NCBI RefSeq assembly: GCF_003634315.1
Contig: NZ_RBXL01000001.1
Span: 2,522,501 to 2,586,500, forward strand
Direction of reading: 5' to 3'
DNA length: 64,000 bases
From: Thiocapsa rosea
Lineage (GTDB): Bacteria > Pseudomonadota > Gammaproteobacteria > Chromatiales > Chromatiaceae
The position numbers were made by a program, and so were the translations under genes. Under the pieces are notes generated by a model that did no database searches, was not told the origin of the DNA, and saw nothing but the letters and a program-made list of their open reading frames with translations. Positions 16,271-24,729 of this stretch are shown in pieces; the first letter of the stretch is position 1, and each line of letters opens with the position of its first letter.

Positions 16271-16345
16271 GCGGAAGTAAGCGTTCACACCCCGCCCCCC
16301 CTCGCGGAGGGCTGGGGAGAGGGGGCGCAGTCGGATGAGGTCGAT

Positions 16346-17644
16346 TCAGGTTTGCGGTCCCGCTTTTGAAGGCGCGGACCGGAGCAGGGCAGCGAACCGT
16401 CGATAGGTGCGCGCCACCCCGATGAGCAACACGAGCAAGACCAACGAGGCCAGTGCGAGCGCGATGCCTGCAGGTCGGGCCAAGACCGGAACCCACAGGC
16501 TGCACACGAGCAGCACCAGGGCGGCGAGATGTAAGCCGAACTGAACCCGTGCCCACCGCGTCGACAGCAGGCTGCCCATGTGCGGGATGCGCAGGTCGAA
16601 CCGTCCGCTCGCGAGCTGGCGATGCTGGAGGTGAAACCAGGTCAAGAACGGCAGGATCTTAAACAGCATACCGGCCGGTAGTCCGACGCCGACCCCCACC
16701 AACAGCAGCACGCCGATCAGGGTCGGCGGCGCCGCGAAGGCCCAAGCGAGCGCAGCGCCGCAGAGGCTCAGCATGGCCGCCCACCAGTGCAGCAGGGTCG
16801 GGTCGAGTCGTGGTCGCTCGCGGCGTTTGATCAAGCGCAGTGTGATCAGGGCAAAGCCGAAGAAGCCCAGCGTGATCGCACCGAAGACGGACTGCCCGAC
16901 GAGGTCGGCCCCCAGTATCCAGGCAGCACTCGCCACGCCGATCCCGACCAGGACGGCCGGTGCAAACCAGCGCCGCATCGGCGCCGGAAAGGCCGGGGTG
17001 ACATAGAACATGGGCAGCACCTGGATCGCCACGCCGACCACCAGCAACCCGACCCAACCCATCAACCCCCAAGCGGCGTGCGTATCGACCCAGCGGGTGT
17101 GCTCGGCAACCCGGATCCACCCCTGGAGGACGGCGACCAGCAACAACCCCAGGGCGACCGTGAGCGCCAGGGCCAAGGCGGCCGTTCGCAGCGCCAGCAA
17201 GGTCCCCGGCGCACCACGCGCACGCACGAGGGCGATCGCGAGCGGGACCACAAAGACCAGGAACCCCAGCGCAGCGGCGCCGGCCCCCATCCAAAGTAGG
17301 GTTGGGCCGCCTCCCGCAAGCCCCCAAGCCAGCCCGGCGGCGCCGAGGGTGAGCAAGAGATGTGTCGCCGTGCCGACCAGGCGCACCGCCGGGACCGGCG
17401 CGCCGGCGACCACCGGCAACATCTGAAGCAGCGCACCGCACATGATCAAACCGAGATAGCCGATGGCGATCAGGTGGGTCGCGGCGAGTGCGCCGGGCAT
17501 CCAGCGCGAGATCAGGAGGGTCGGGCCTTGCCAGGCCAAGAGCAGGCCGGCGGCGATCGCGAACAGCGGCGCGGTGAGGAAGAAGCGCGCGGGGACGTCG
17601 ATCGGCGGGGCCTGATCGAGCGAAAGTCCGCCGGTGCCCATCAT
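16346..17644 (-). CDS. polytopic membrane protein, NnrS-like/haem-copper-oxidase-like
   Basis: 432 residues from ATG at 17644, with about 12 hydrophobic segments and several conserved-looking histidines (in 'ATHLIAIGYLG', 'GTATHLLLTLG', 'VDTHAAWGLMGW', 'WFHLQHRQL'). This pattern fits NnrS-like proteins or cytochrome-oxidase-subunit-I-like membrane proteins that often accompany hemerythrin and DUF2249 genes in denitrifying or NO-handling clusters. Here both partners lie just upstream on the same strand. The promoter region is occupied by a copy of the dispersed palindromic repeat. Family assignment is tentative. Confidence 0.65.
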   Translation of the reverse strand: MMGTGGLSLDQAPPIDVPARFFLTAPLFAIAAGLLLAWQGPTLLISRWMPGALAATHLIAIGYLGLIMCGALLQMLPVVAGAPVPAVRLVGTATHLLLTLGAAGLAWGLAGGGPTLLWMGAGAAALGFLVFVVPLAIALVRARGAPGTLLALRTAALALALTVALGLLLVAVLQGWIRVAEHTRWVDTHAAWGLMGWVGLLVVGVAIQVLPMFYVTPAFPAPMRRWFAPAVLVGIGVASAAWILGADLVGQSVFGAITLGFFGFALITLRLIKRRERPRLDPTLLHWWAAMLSLCGAALAWAFAAPPTLIGVLLLVGVGVGLPAGMLFKILPFLTWFHLQHRQLASGRFDLRIPHMGSLLSTRWARVQFGLHLAALVLLVCSLWVPVLARPAGIALALASLVLLVLLIGVARTYRRFAALLRSAPSKAGPQT

Positions 17645-17845
17645 TTTTTTGAACCGCGTTCGGAGTGCGTGAGGTCGCTTTGTCGTTTGGTTGGAGCGTC
17701 GTGGACACTTGAAGCCATTGGCGCGACGCGGTTCAGAAAAATGAATAAATTGATCTTTTTAAACTGCGCGGCGCCGACGCTGGCGAGCAGGGAAAGACCT
17801 GGAATCCGAGCTATGAGCACCGTGTGGCCCAACGAGCAGCGCGGT
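17645..17845. repeat. dispersed palindromic repeat, copy C
   Basis: Same layout as copy A: TTGAACCGCGTTC (from ~17650) pairs with GACGCGGTTCAG (about 17731), then an A/T-rich stretch containing AAATTGATCTTTTTAA (copy A has AAATTTAATCTTTTTAA), then CTGCGCGGC...GCGCGGTTTAAA ending at about 17850. It fills the gap between the membrane protein gene and the DUF2249 gene. Confidence 0.65.
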
Positions 17846-18112
17846 TTAAAAACGGCTCGCGCCCTGTTGCCGTAATCGACTGACCGGACGCTGACGCGCG
17901 GCCACGGCCGAGATCAGGATGCGATACCGATCGCCGTCCGAGCTGATCTCCCAGCGGTAACCCATGCGTCGCAACATGTCGTAGAGCGGATAGGGCTCGC
18001 GACGGTGGAGCACGCGCAGACGATCGCCGGGCGGCAGGTCGGCGAGTGCATCGAGGATCCGCTCCATCGGCTCCGGGGCGGGAAGATCGCTGACGTCGAG
18101 TGTTCTGTCCAT
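17846..18112 (-). CDS. DUF2249 (TusA/SirA-fold) protein
   Basis: 88 residues. 'LDVSDLPAPEPMERILDALADL', 'GDRLRVLHRREPYPLYDMLRRMGY' and a C-terminal strand match the DUF2249 pattern. The family has a TusA-like alpha/beta sandwich, usually without the sulfur-carrier cysteine; none is present here. The gene starts four bases after the hemerythrin gene and is evidently co-transcribed. Such pairs are common in nitrosative-stress gene sets. Molecular function is not established. Confidence 0.8.
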   Translation of the reverse strand: MDRTLDVSDLPAPEPMERILDALADLPPGDRLRVLHRREPYPLYDMLRRMGYRWEISSDGDRYRILISAVAARQRPVSRLRQQGASRF

Positions 18113-18116
18113 GGTC

Positions 18117-18554
18117 TTACGCTGCCTGCAGCCGAGTCAGGATGTCCGGGGTCTGGTCGGCCAGGTTCTCCTCGGCCATCGGGTAGAGGATGCCTTCTTC
18201 CTTCGAGTTGTGCTGTTGGATCAGCAGATGGAGTGTTTCCAGGATCCCGAGACAGGCATCTGCATCCTGCGCGCCGACCGCCTCGCTGAACTCCTCGACG
18301 AGACTGCGCATCTGCCCGTGCTCCATGGTCATCATGCCGGTCGGCCCGGACGCCCAAGGGCTGACGGCGACCAGCTCGGGAAAGAGGATCTGTTCCTCCA
18401 TGTCGAAATGGTCGATCAGGGCCTTGGAAAACTCCGTTGCCTGCTCGGCGAGTCGCGTCCAATTGCCGTTCGAGATCGCTCGCTCGCAGGCGGCAAGCAG
18501 ATGGTCGCATCGCTGGTGGTCGTCGGTCATATAGGTGGCGATCGAGTCGGTCAT
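18117..18554 (-). CDS. hemerythrin-domain protein
   Basis: 145 residues from ATG at 18554, with GGAGGA six bases upstream. A four-helix HHE-type domain carries the iron ligands: 'DDHQRCDHLL', 'HFDMEEQILFPEL', 'TMEHGQMRSL' and 'IQQHNSKEEGILYP'. It binds a di-iron centre and probably senses or stores O2 or NO, in the cytoplasm. An FNR/Dnr-type palindrome (18610-18623) lies 56 bp upstream, so expression is likely raised under low oxygen or with NO. It heads the group with the DUF2249 gene and perhaps the membrane protein. Confidence 0.88.
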   Translation of the reverse strand: MTDSIATYMTDDHQRCDHLLAACERAISNGNWTRLAEQATEFSKALIDHFDMEEQILFPELVAVSPWASGPTGMMTMEHGQMRSLVEEFSEAVGAQDADACLGILETLHLLIQQHNSKEEGILYPMAEENLADQTPDILTRLQAA

Positions 18555-18609
18555 GGCGAATCCTCCGGTTGACTGGCCCGGCATTCTCCCGGCATCGCGC
18601 GGGTCGTCC

Positions 18610-18623
18610 TTGACCTAGGTCAG
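18610..18623 (-). promoter_or_regulatory. FNR/Dnr-type site upstream of hemerythrin gene
   Basis: TTGACCTAGGTCAG matches TTGAY-N4-RTCAA except for its last base. It lies 56 bp from the hemerythrin start, within the divergent region shared with bchE. Confidence 0.55.
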
Positions 18624-18681
18624 ATCCCATCGCACGCGATCGCGCGGGTAAGGCCCGCAAACCCGAGCGGCCCGCGCGGAT

Positions 18682-18695
18682 TTGACCTGTGTCAA
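18682..18695 (+). promoter_or_regulatory. FNR-type site upstream of bchE
   Basis: TTGACCTGTGTCAA is a perfect match to the TTGAY-N4-RTCAA pattern, 63 bp before the bchE start. In Rhodobacter species bch genes are known FnrL targets, so anaerobic activation of bchE is likely. Confidence 0.65.
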
Positions 18696-18714
18696 GGACG
18701 ACAATGAGGTCGAC

Positions 18715-18732
18715 TGTCAATCTTCATTGACA
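18715..18732 (+). promoter_or_regulatory. PpsR/CrtJ-type box upstream of bchE
   Basis: TGTCAATCTTCATTGACA fits TGT-N12-ACA exactly, with six-base perfect arms. It lies 26 bp before the bchE ATG, where a bound PpsR/CrtJ repressor would block transcription under air. Confidence 0.6.
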
Positions 18733-18758
18733 CTCACCACAGGCCGGGGGCTCGACGC

Positions 18759-20423
18759 ATGCGCATTCTCTTCATCCACCCAAACTACCACTCGGGCGGC
18801 GCCGAGATCGCCGGCAATTGGCCGCCGGCGTGGGTGGCCTATCTCACCGGTGCGCTCAAGACCGCGGGCTTCACCGAGGTGCGCTTCGTCGACGCCATGA
18901 CCAACGATCTGTCCGAGGAGCAGGTCCGCGCCGCCATCGTCGCCTATCGCCCCGACATCGTCGGCTGCACGGCCATCACGCCCTCCATCTACAAGGCCCA
19001 GCGTCTGCTCGAGATCGTCAAGGAGGTCGACCCCAAGATCGTCACCGTCCTCGGCGGCGTGCATGCCACCTTCATGTACCAGCAGGTCCTCGGCGAGGCG
19101 CCCTGGATCGATGCCATCGTGCGCGGCGAGGGCGAGGAGATCGTCGTCGATCTGGTGCGCACCGTCGACGAAGGCCGCTGGCCCGAGGAGCGCGGCAAGG
19201 TCAAGGGTCTCGCCTACGCCGTCGACGGCAAGATCATCGCCACCCCGGCCGCCCCGACCGTGAAGGACCTGGACGCCATCACCCCCGACTGGGGCGTGCT
19301 GGAATGGGACAAGTACAACTACATTCCGCTCAACAAACGCGTCGCTATCCCGAACATGGCCCGCGGTTGTCCCTATACCTGTTCGTTTTGCTCCCAGTGG
19401 AAGTTCTGGCGCGACTACCGCATCCGGGATCCCAAGAAGGTGGTCGACGAGATCGAGACCCTGGTGCGCGACCACGATGTCGGTTTCTTCATCCTCGCCG
19501 ACGAGGAGCCGACCATCAATCGCAAGAAGTTCATCGCCTTCTGCGAGGAGCTGATCGAGCGCGATCTCGGGATCCTCTGGGGCATCAACACCCGGGTCAC
19601 CGACATCCTGCGCGACGAAGACGTGCTGCCGCTCTACCGCAAGGCCGGCCTGATCCATGTCTCGCTCGGCACCGAGGCCGCGGCCCAATTGAAGCTTGAC
19701 CGTTTCAACAAGGAGACCACGGTCGCCGACAACAAACGAGCGATCGGCCTGCTGCGCGACGCCGGCATCCTCACCGAGGCGCAGTTCATCGTCGGACTCG
19801 AGAACGAGACCGCCGAGACGCTCGAAGAGACCTATCAGATGGCGCGCGACTGGAAACCGGACCTCGCCAACTGGGCCATGTACACCCCCTGGCCCTTCAC
19901 GGATCTGTTCCGCGAGCTGGGCGACAAGGTCGAGATCTTCGACTACGAGAAGTACAACTTCGTCACGCCCATCATCAAGCCGGCCGCCATGGATCGCGCC
20001 GAGCTGCTCGACCGCGTGATGCACAACTATCGCCGTTTCTACATGCACAAGGCGCTCTTCTCCTATCCCTGGGCCGGCAGCGGCGAGCGGCGGCGTTATC
20101 TGCTCGGTTGTCTGAAGGCGTTTCTCAAGGCCGGTTTCGAGCGCAAGTTCTACGATCTGGGCAAGGTCAACTACTGGGGTCCGCAGTCCAAGAAGAAGGT
20201 CGACTTCCATTTCGACCCCAAACGTACCCGCGTCGCCGAGGGCGGCACCGACTGGAAGGCCAAGCACAGCCGCAAGATCAAGGGCGACGTCCAGGCCCAG
20301 ATCATGGCCTGCGGCGGCGGCAAAGAGCAGCTCGATCAGGCGGAGATCGATGCCCTCACGGTCGCACCGCCGACGTTGCCCAAGACGGTCGGCAAGGCGT
20401 CGGTCAAGGTGATGATCGAGTAG
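18759..20423 (+). CDS. bchE: anaerobic Mg-protoporphyrin IX monomethyl ester cyclase
   Basis: 554 residues. The B12-binding-like N-terminal domain ('[14 protein letters not shown]', '[15 protein letters not shown]', '[11 protein letters not shown]') is followed by a radical SAM core with the cluster motif CPYTCSFC (about residues 207-214). Length and motif order match BchE, which closes the isocyclic ring of bacteriochlorophyll using water as oxygen source under anoxia, with cobalamin and SAM. The C-terminal ~100 residues ('[19 protein letters not shown]') are also typical. Upstream FNR-type and PpsR-type sites fit oxygen-repressed expression. It is alone rather than in a larger photosynthesis cluster within this window. 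It is the strongest single sign that the host is phototrophic. Confidence 0.95.
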   Translation: MRILFIHPNYHSGGAEIAGNWPPAWVAYLTGALKTAGFTEVRFVDAMTNDLSEEQVRAAIVAYRPDIVGCTAITPSIYKAQRLLEIVKEVDPKIVTVLGGVHATFMYQQVLGEAPWIDAIVRGEGEEIVVDLVRTVDEGRWPEERGKVKGLAYAVDGKIIATPAAPTVKDLDAITPDWGVLEWDKYNYIPLNKRVAIPNMARGCPYTCSFCSQWKFWRDYRIRDPKKVVDEIETLVRDHDVGFFILADEEPTINRKKFIAFCEELIERDLGILWGINTRVTDILRDEDVLPLYRKAGLIHVSLGTEAAAQLKLDRFNKETTVADNKRAIGLLRDAGILTEAQFIVGLENETAETLEETYQMARDWKPDLANWAMYTPWPFTDLFRELGDKVEIFDYEKYNFVTPIIKPAAMDRAELLDRVMHNYRRFYMHKALFSYPWAGSGERRRYLLGCLKAFLKAGFERKFYDLGKVNYWGPQSKKKVDFHFDPKRTRVAEGGTDWKAKHSRKIKGDVQAQIMACGGGKEQLDQAEIDALTVAPPTLPKTVGKASVKVMIE

Positions 20424-20538
20424 GTGCGCTTCACTCTGCCTAGGGTTTAGAAACGTTGCCGCACGGCGGTGCGGGACCAAAGCCCTCGACGTCGGGCTTC
20501 GGGTCTCGGGCGGTCTCGGCAGAGCCGGCGGCGCAACA

Positions 20539-23478
20539 CTATTCCCGCGCCGCCGGTACGATGGACAGCGGCTGCTCGGTGCCGTCGCGCTCGACCGTGA
20601 CGGTCACGGGCTCCTCGGCCTTCAGCGCATTGAGCGCATAGGTGTAGTCGTAGATGTTCTCGATCCGGCGACCGGCGACCGACACGATCAGGTCGCCGGC
20701 ACGCATGCCGCCGCGCTCGGCCGGTCCGTCCTTGGCGACCCCGTCGACCAGCACGCCCTTCAGGTCCGTCTTGTCGTAGGCCGGGATGGTGCCGAGATAG
20801 GCGCGGAGGTTGGCGCGGCTTGCGCCCGTGCTCGGTTTCTCCTGCGCAATATAGTCCGGGGCCGCCTCGCGGACCGCGACGGCCCCGGCGAGGAGACCGG
20901 CGAGACGGGCGACGCGGGTCAGACCCTCGTAGTTCAGCCGATCGGCCGTGTCGCGCGAGGTGTTGTAATCCTGGTGCACGCCGGTGACGAAGTTCAGGAT
21001 CGGCACGCCGGCGAGATAGAAGGAGGTCGAGTCGGTCGGCAGATAGGCATCGTCCTGGACTTGGAGCGGCAGGCCGACGGGGACATTGCGCCGTTCGATT
21101 TCGCCGCGCCAGAGGCTGCTCGATCCGGCGCCTTGGATGCTGAGATGCGAATCCAGGCGACCGATCATGTCGAGGTTGAGATACGCCAGCACCTGCCCGC
21201 CGAGACCCGCATCGCCCGAGGTGCGTGCCTCGACGAACGCGGCCGAGCCGAGCCGGCCCATCTCCTCGCCGGTCCAGGCCGCGAAGATCAGGTCATGACG
21301 CAGATCGAGCGCACCGCGGGCCTTGCGGCTCGCCAGATCCTCGGCGATTTCGAGCAAGGCGGCCACGCCCGAGGCATTGTCGTCGGCGCCGGGATGGATG
21401 CGCCCCGGCATCTCGTCGCGCGAGTCGAGCCCCGTGCCGTCGCCGATGTGGTCGACATGGGCGCCGACGATCACGACCTGCTCGCTCGGCCGATCGCCCG
21501 CGAGCAGGCGCCCGAGGACGTTGCGATCGACCGATTCCTCGCGTTGCAGACGGATGTCGGCGGCCAGTCGAAGATTCGGCAGGACAAAACCCGACACGGC
21601 CTCGCCGCCGTCGAGCGCCTGCTGGACCGCGGCGAGATCCTTCCCCGCCGGGGCGAGCAACTGCTGTCCGACGGCATCCGTCACCGAGATGACCGGCAAA
21701 CTGCCGGGCCCCGCGCCCGCCTCGTTCTCGAGCGCGACGAGCTGATCCTTGACCCGTGCGCTCGGGCCGCTGACCAGGATGAGGCCGCGCGCGCCCTGCT
21801 CGCGCGCGACCATCGCCTTGAAGCGCAGATCCGCGTATTCGCTCAGATGTTGACGACGCTCGGGCGAGACGTCCTCGGGCAGACCGCGAAAGGCCAGTAC
21901 CCAGCGGCCGGAGACATCGAGATCCCGATAGCTGTCGTAGGCCGGCTGGCCCTCGGCGGCGGGCGCGACGATGCCGTAGCCCGCGAAAACGGTCTCGGCC
22001 GGCTCGACCGCCCCGCTGCCCGAAAAGGCAAGCGGCCGCCAATCCCGGTCGACCGCGAGCTCGGCGGCTGGGCCATCCGGGTCGGCGAGCGTCAGACGAT
22101 TGCCTTCGGCAAGCGTGACGCCCGAGATGAACCCGTAGGGCTGGAACCAGGCGCCGTCATCGCCGGCGGGTCGGAGCCCGATGCGGGCCATCGCCTCCGC
22201 GACATAGGCGGTTGCGAGACGGCTGCCCTCGGTCCCCGTCATGCGGCCGGCCATGGGCTCGGCCGTGAGCGCGTCCACATGGGTTCGCAGATCCTCGGCG
22301 GCGATCTCGGCGCGGGTCGGAGCGGGCATCCTCATGCCGGATGCCGGGTCCGGCGATGTTGCGGCGTCCTCGGGCGTGTTCAGCCCGAGCAGGGTGCGCG
22401 CGGCGGCATCGTCCCAGTCCGCGATGAAGATCTGTGCCTGCTTGTCGGCAGTGCGGCTGCTCGCCCAGGCGAGCTGTTTGCCGTCGGGCGTGAAGACGGG
22501 CAGACCGTCGAAGCCGGGTGTGTCGGTCACGCGTACCGGGGGGCGTTGTCCGTCGCTGTCGACGATGTAGAGCTCGAAGTTGTCGTAGCCGTGCGCGTTG
22601 TTGGCGAAGACGATGTAGTCCCCGCTCGGGTGGAAGAAGGGCGCCCAGGACATGACGCCGAGCCGGGTGATCTGCCTTTGGTCGCTGCCGTCGGGCCGCA
22701 TGGTCCAGATCTCGGCGACCTTGCCGGCCTCGTCGAAGCGCCGCCAGACGATACGGCTGCCGTCGGCGCTGAAGAAGGGGCCACCGTCGTAGCCGGGCGA
22801 GTCGGTGAGTCGGCGCACCTGGCCACCGTCGGCGTCCATGATGTAGATCTCCATGGAACGCGAGGCATCCTGCTCCAAGGCGGCGCGTGCGTCTTCGGAG
22901 AGATCGCCGGCATAGGCATGACGATTCGAGGCGAACACGATGGTCTTGCCGTCCGGCGACCAGGAGCCCTCGGCATCATAGCCCTCGGCGGTGGTGAGAC
23001 GGCGCAGGAGGTTGCCCCGGGTGTCCGCCTCGTACATCTCGTAAGCCGGATCGAAGCTCCAGGAGTAGCGGCTGCCCTGTCCGGTGGCGCGCTTCTCCAA
23101 CTCCTCGCGTTGCGCCGCCTCGGCGCCGGGATCCGCATGCGTGGAGGCATAAAGGACACGATCGCCCTGCGGATGAATCCAGGCACAGGTGGTCTTGCCG
23201 ATACCGGTCGAGATGCGGCGCGTGTCGCCGGTCTCCAGGTCGAGCAAATAAATCTGGTAGAAGGGATTCCCGGCCTCGCGCTCGCTCTGGAAGACCATGA
23301 GGCGGCCATCGGCGCTGAAGTAGCCCTCGCCCGAGCGCCTGCCTTCGAAGATGAGCTGGCGGGGGTTCGACAGCAACCGCGCCTCGTGACCGGAGGACGC
23401 CTCGGCCATCGCGAGCGCGGGGCCGGAGACAAGTCCGGCCAGGGCAAGGGCGGTCGTGCAACGGAGCAATCGGGGCAT
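20539..23478 (-). CDS. secreted M28-family peptidase with TolB-like propeller, PA and PDZ domains
   Basis: 979 residues from ATG at 23478 (MPRLLRC then a hydrophobic signal segment ending ALAMA). The first ~390 residues are WD40/TolB-type propeller repeats ('GEGYFSADGRLMVFQSE', 'SWSPDGKTIVFAS' and similar). A PA-like insertion follows. Then comes an M28 aminopeptidase core with ligands in 'VGAHVDHIG', 'DDNASGVAALLEIA', 'WTGEEMGRLG', 'NLDMIGR' and 'GVHQDYNTSRDTAD'. A C-terminal PDZ domain ('GGMRAGDLIVSVAGRRI') closes it. It probably acts in the periplasm or outside the cell on peptides. The propeller-peptidase fusion is known in the family. It is monocistronic here. Confidence 0.9.
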   Translation of the reverse strand: MPRLLRCTTALALAGLVSGPALAMAEASSGHEARLLSNPRQLIFEGRRSGEGYFSADGRLMVFQSEREAGNPFYQIYLLDLETGDTRRISTGIGKTTCAWIHPQGDRVLYASTHADPGAEAAQREELEKRATGQGSRYSWSFDPAYEMYEADTRGNLLRRLTTAEGYDAEGSWSPDGKTIVFASNRHAYAGDLSEDARAALEQDASRSMEIYIMDADGGQVRRLTDSPGYDGGPFFSADGSRIVWRRFDEAGKVAEIWTMRPDGSDQRQITRLGVMSWAPFFHPSGDYIVFANNAHGYDNFELYIVDSDGQRPPVRVTDTPGFDGLPVFTPDGKQLAWASSRTADKQAQIFIADWDDAAARTLLGLNTPEDAATSPDPASGMRMPAPTRAEIAAEDLRTHVDALTAEPMAGRMTGTEGSRLATAYVAEAMARIGLRPAGDDGAWFQPYGFISGVTLAEGNRLTLADPDGPAAELAVDRDWRPLAFSGSGAVEPAETVFAGYGIVAPAAEGQPAYDSYRDLDVSGRWVLAFRGLPEDVSPERRQHLSEYADLRFKAMVAREQGARGLILVSGPSARVKDQLVALENEAGAGPGSLPVISVTDAVGQQLLAPAGKDLAAVQQALDGGEAVSGFVLPNLRLAADIRLQREESVDRNVLGRLLAGDRPSEQVVIVGAHVDHIGDGTGLDSRDEMPGRIHPGADDNASGVAALLEIAEDLASRKARGALDLRHDLIFAAWTGEEMGRLGSAAFVEARTSGDAGLGGQVLAYLNLDMIGRLDSHLSIQGAGSSSLWRGEIERRNVPVGLPLQVQDDAYLPTDSTSFYLAGVPILNFVTGVHQDYNTSRDTADRLNYEGLTRVARLAGLLAGAVAVREAAPDYIAQEKPSTGASRANLRAYLGTIPAYDKTDLKGVLVDGVAKDGPAERGGMRAGDLIVSVAGRRIENIYDYTYALNALKAEEPVTVTVERDGTEQPLSIVPAARE

Positions 23479-23804
23479 GGGTCGGGCATCCTCGGGTGGT
23501 GTCGATGGGCCGCTCGAGCGGTCTTCGTGTCGGCAAGGGTAAGGGCGTCGGGCAGCGGTCACAAACCCTCGGACGCGAGCCGCAGTCACCGTGCATGCGT
23601 TGGATCGGTCGAGCACCGAGCAGGGAACCGATTTCGCCGATGCGTTGCATCTGGCCTCCTGCGGGTCCGCTGGCAGGCTACCAAGTCCGAAACGCGTACT
23701 TCATCAATCGGACCGGGGTCTCGATGCGGACTTTGTGGCCACTGCCGCCGAGGTGGGTCCGACCTCTCGGAAGGACGTAGGGAACGGAGCCCCAGCGACC
23801 AAGC
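23479..23804. other. intergenic, right boundary of the accessory island
   Basis: Contains no credible gene. The segment just before the island's first gene carries the remnant of an attC-like site (see 23800-23861). Confidence 0.4.
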
Positions 23805-23861
23805 TCACTGGCGCTGATGGAGCGCAGCGGAATCAGCGTCCGGTGCAGCGCCTTGTTGGGC
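23800..23861 (-). other. half attC-like site at the end of cassette gene A
   Basis: On the minus strand GCCCAAC (23861-23855) begins an attC-like arm; GGCGCTG and CAGCGCC form a 7-bp stem around a shorter nested stem. The expected partner core (GTTRRRY) on the other side is missing, so the site seems truncated. The end of cassette gene A overlaps it, as in real cassettes. Confidence 0.4.
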
Positions 23862-24720
23862 AGATTTACCCGCAACAGTCAGGTGCACCACTAGCTTGAG
23901 TAGTTCGACTGGCGGTTTACCAAGTGTTTCCCTGATCTGGTCAATAAATGAAGTCCAGTCAACATCTTCGTCCTCCCGCGGGTGCGCGGAACGGTTGCGG
24001 ACTTCTGGTATGGTCAATGCCGCGCCATCCGTTTTGAGTGGCTGTTCTAGAACGCGTGCGAGTTTTGCGACTCGGTCAGAAAAGTCTGGTGAGGCTCGAT
24101 TCACCCGACTACGGATATTCTTGAATAGGTCCGTACATCGGTCCATCATGGGATCATTCCAGAACTTAGCGATGAAAACTAACTGTCCGAGCGTTGGTGA
24201 GTGCCCATTATCTGAGGAGCAAGACTGAAGCGTTTTGAATGTCATCAGGCGAGATTCAATCCGCTTGCGAGCCGTCTCAGACTCCGCTTGTGGTGTTTTC
24301 CATGCGGCCCTTTGGAAATGCTCCTTCCAAGGCGTGCAAATAGCTCTTGCAGTCTCACGTTCAACGACTTTACACAGGGCCAAGGCTACCGTGCTCCAAG
24401 TTGAAAGCACCTCTTGTTTGAGCAGATATTCAGTCGAAAATGCGTCCACCAATTCAGAGGAAGATTGCCGGTCAACCTTGGTCCACACCTCGGCTGTCAA
24501 ATATTCGGACCAAAACCGTTCGCCGGCGATACGAATACGTGCGATGAGATGCGCTGACGGGTCATACTCTGGACCTTTGAAGTCCCGTCGAATTGCGGCG
24601 AGCCGCTCCTTTCGTTCCCCTAGTTCGCGTTCGACCAACGCTGCTTCGGCGGTGCGGCCGAGCCGCGTAAGGGACTTAGCTACGCTTGTTGCATGTTCGA
24701 AAAGCACATCATCTTCGTGT

Positions 24721-24729
24721 GCGGAAGTC
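24721..24729. repeat. target-site duplication of IS copy 1 (left; right copy 26601-26609)
   Basis: GCGGAAGTC occurs directly before and directly after the element. Confidence 0.85.

Noticed and set aside
18717-20480. 587-codon open frame opposite bchE
   Set aside because: Antisense shadow of a certain gene; composition follows the bchE codons.
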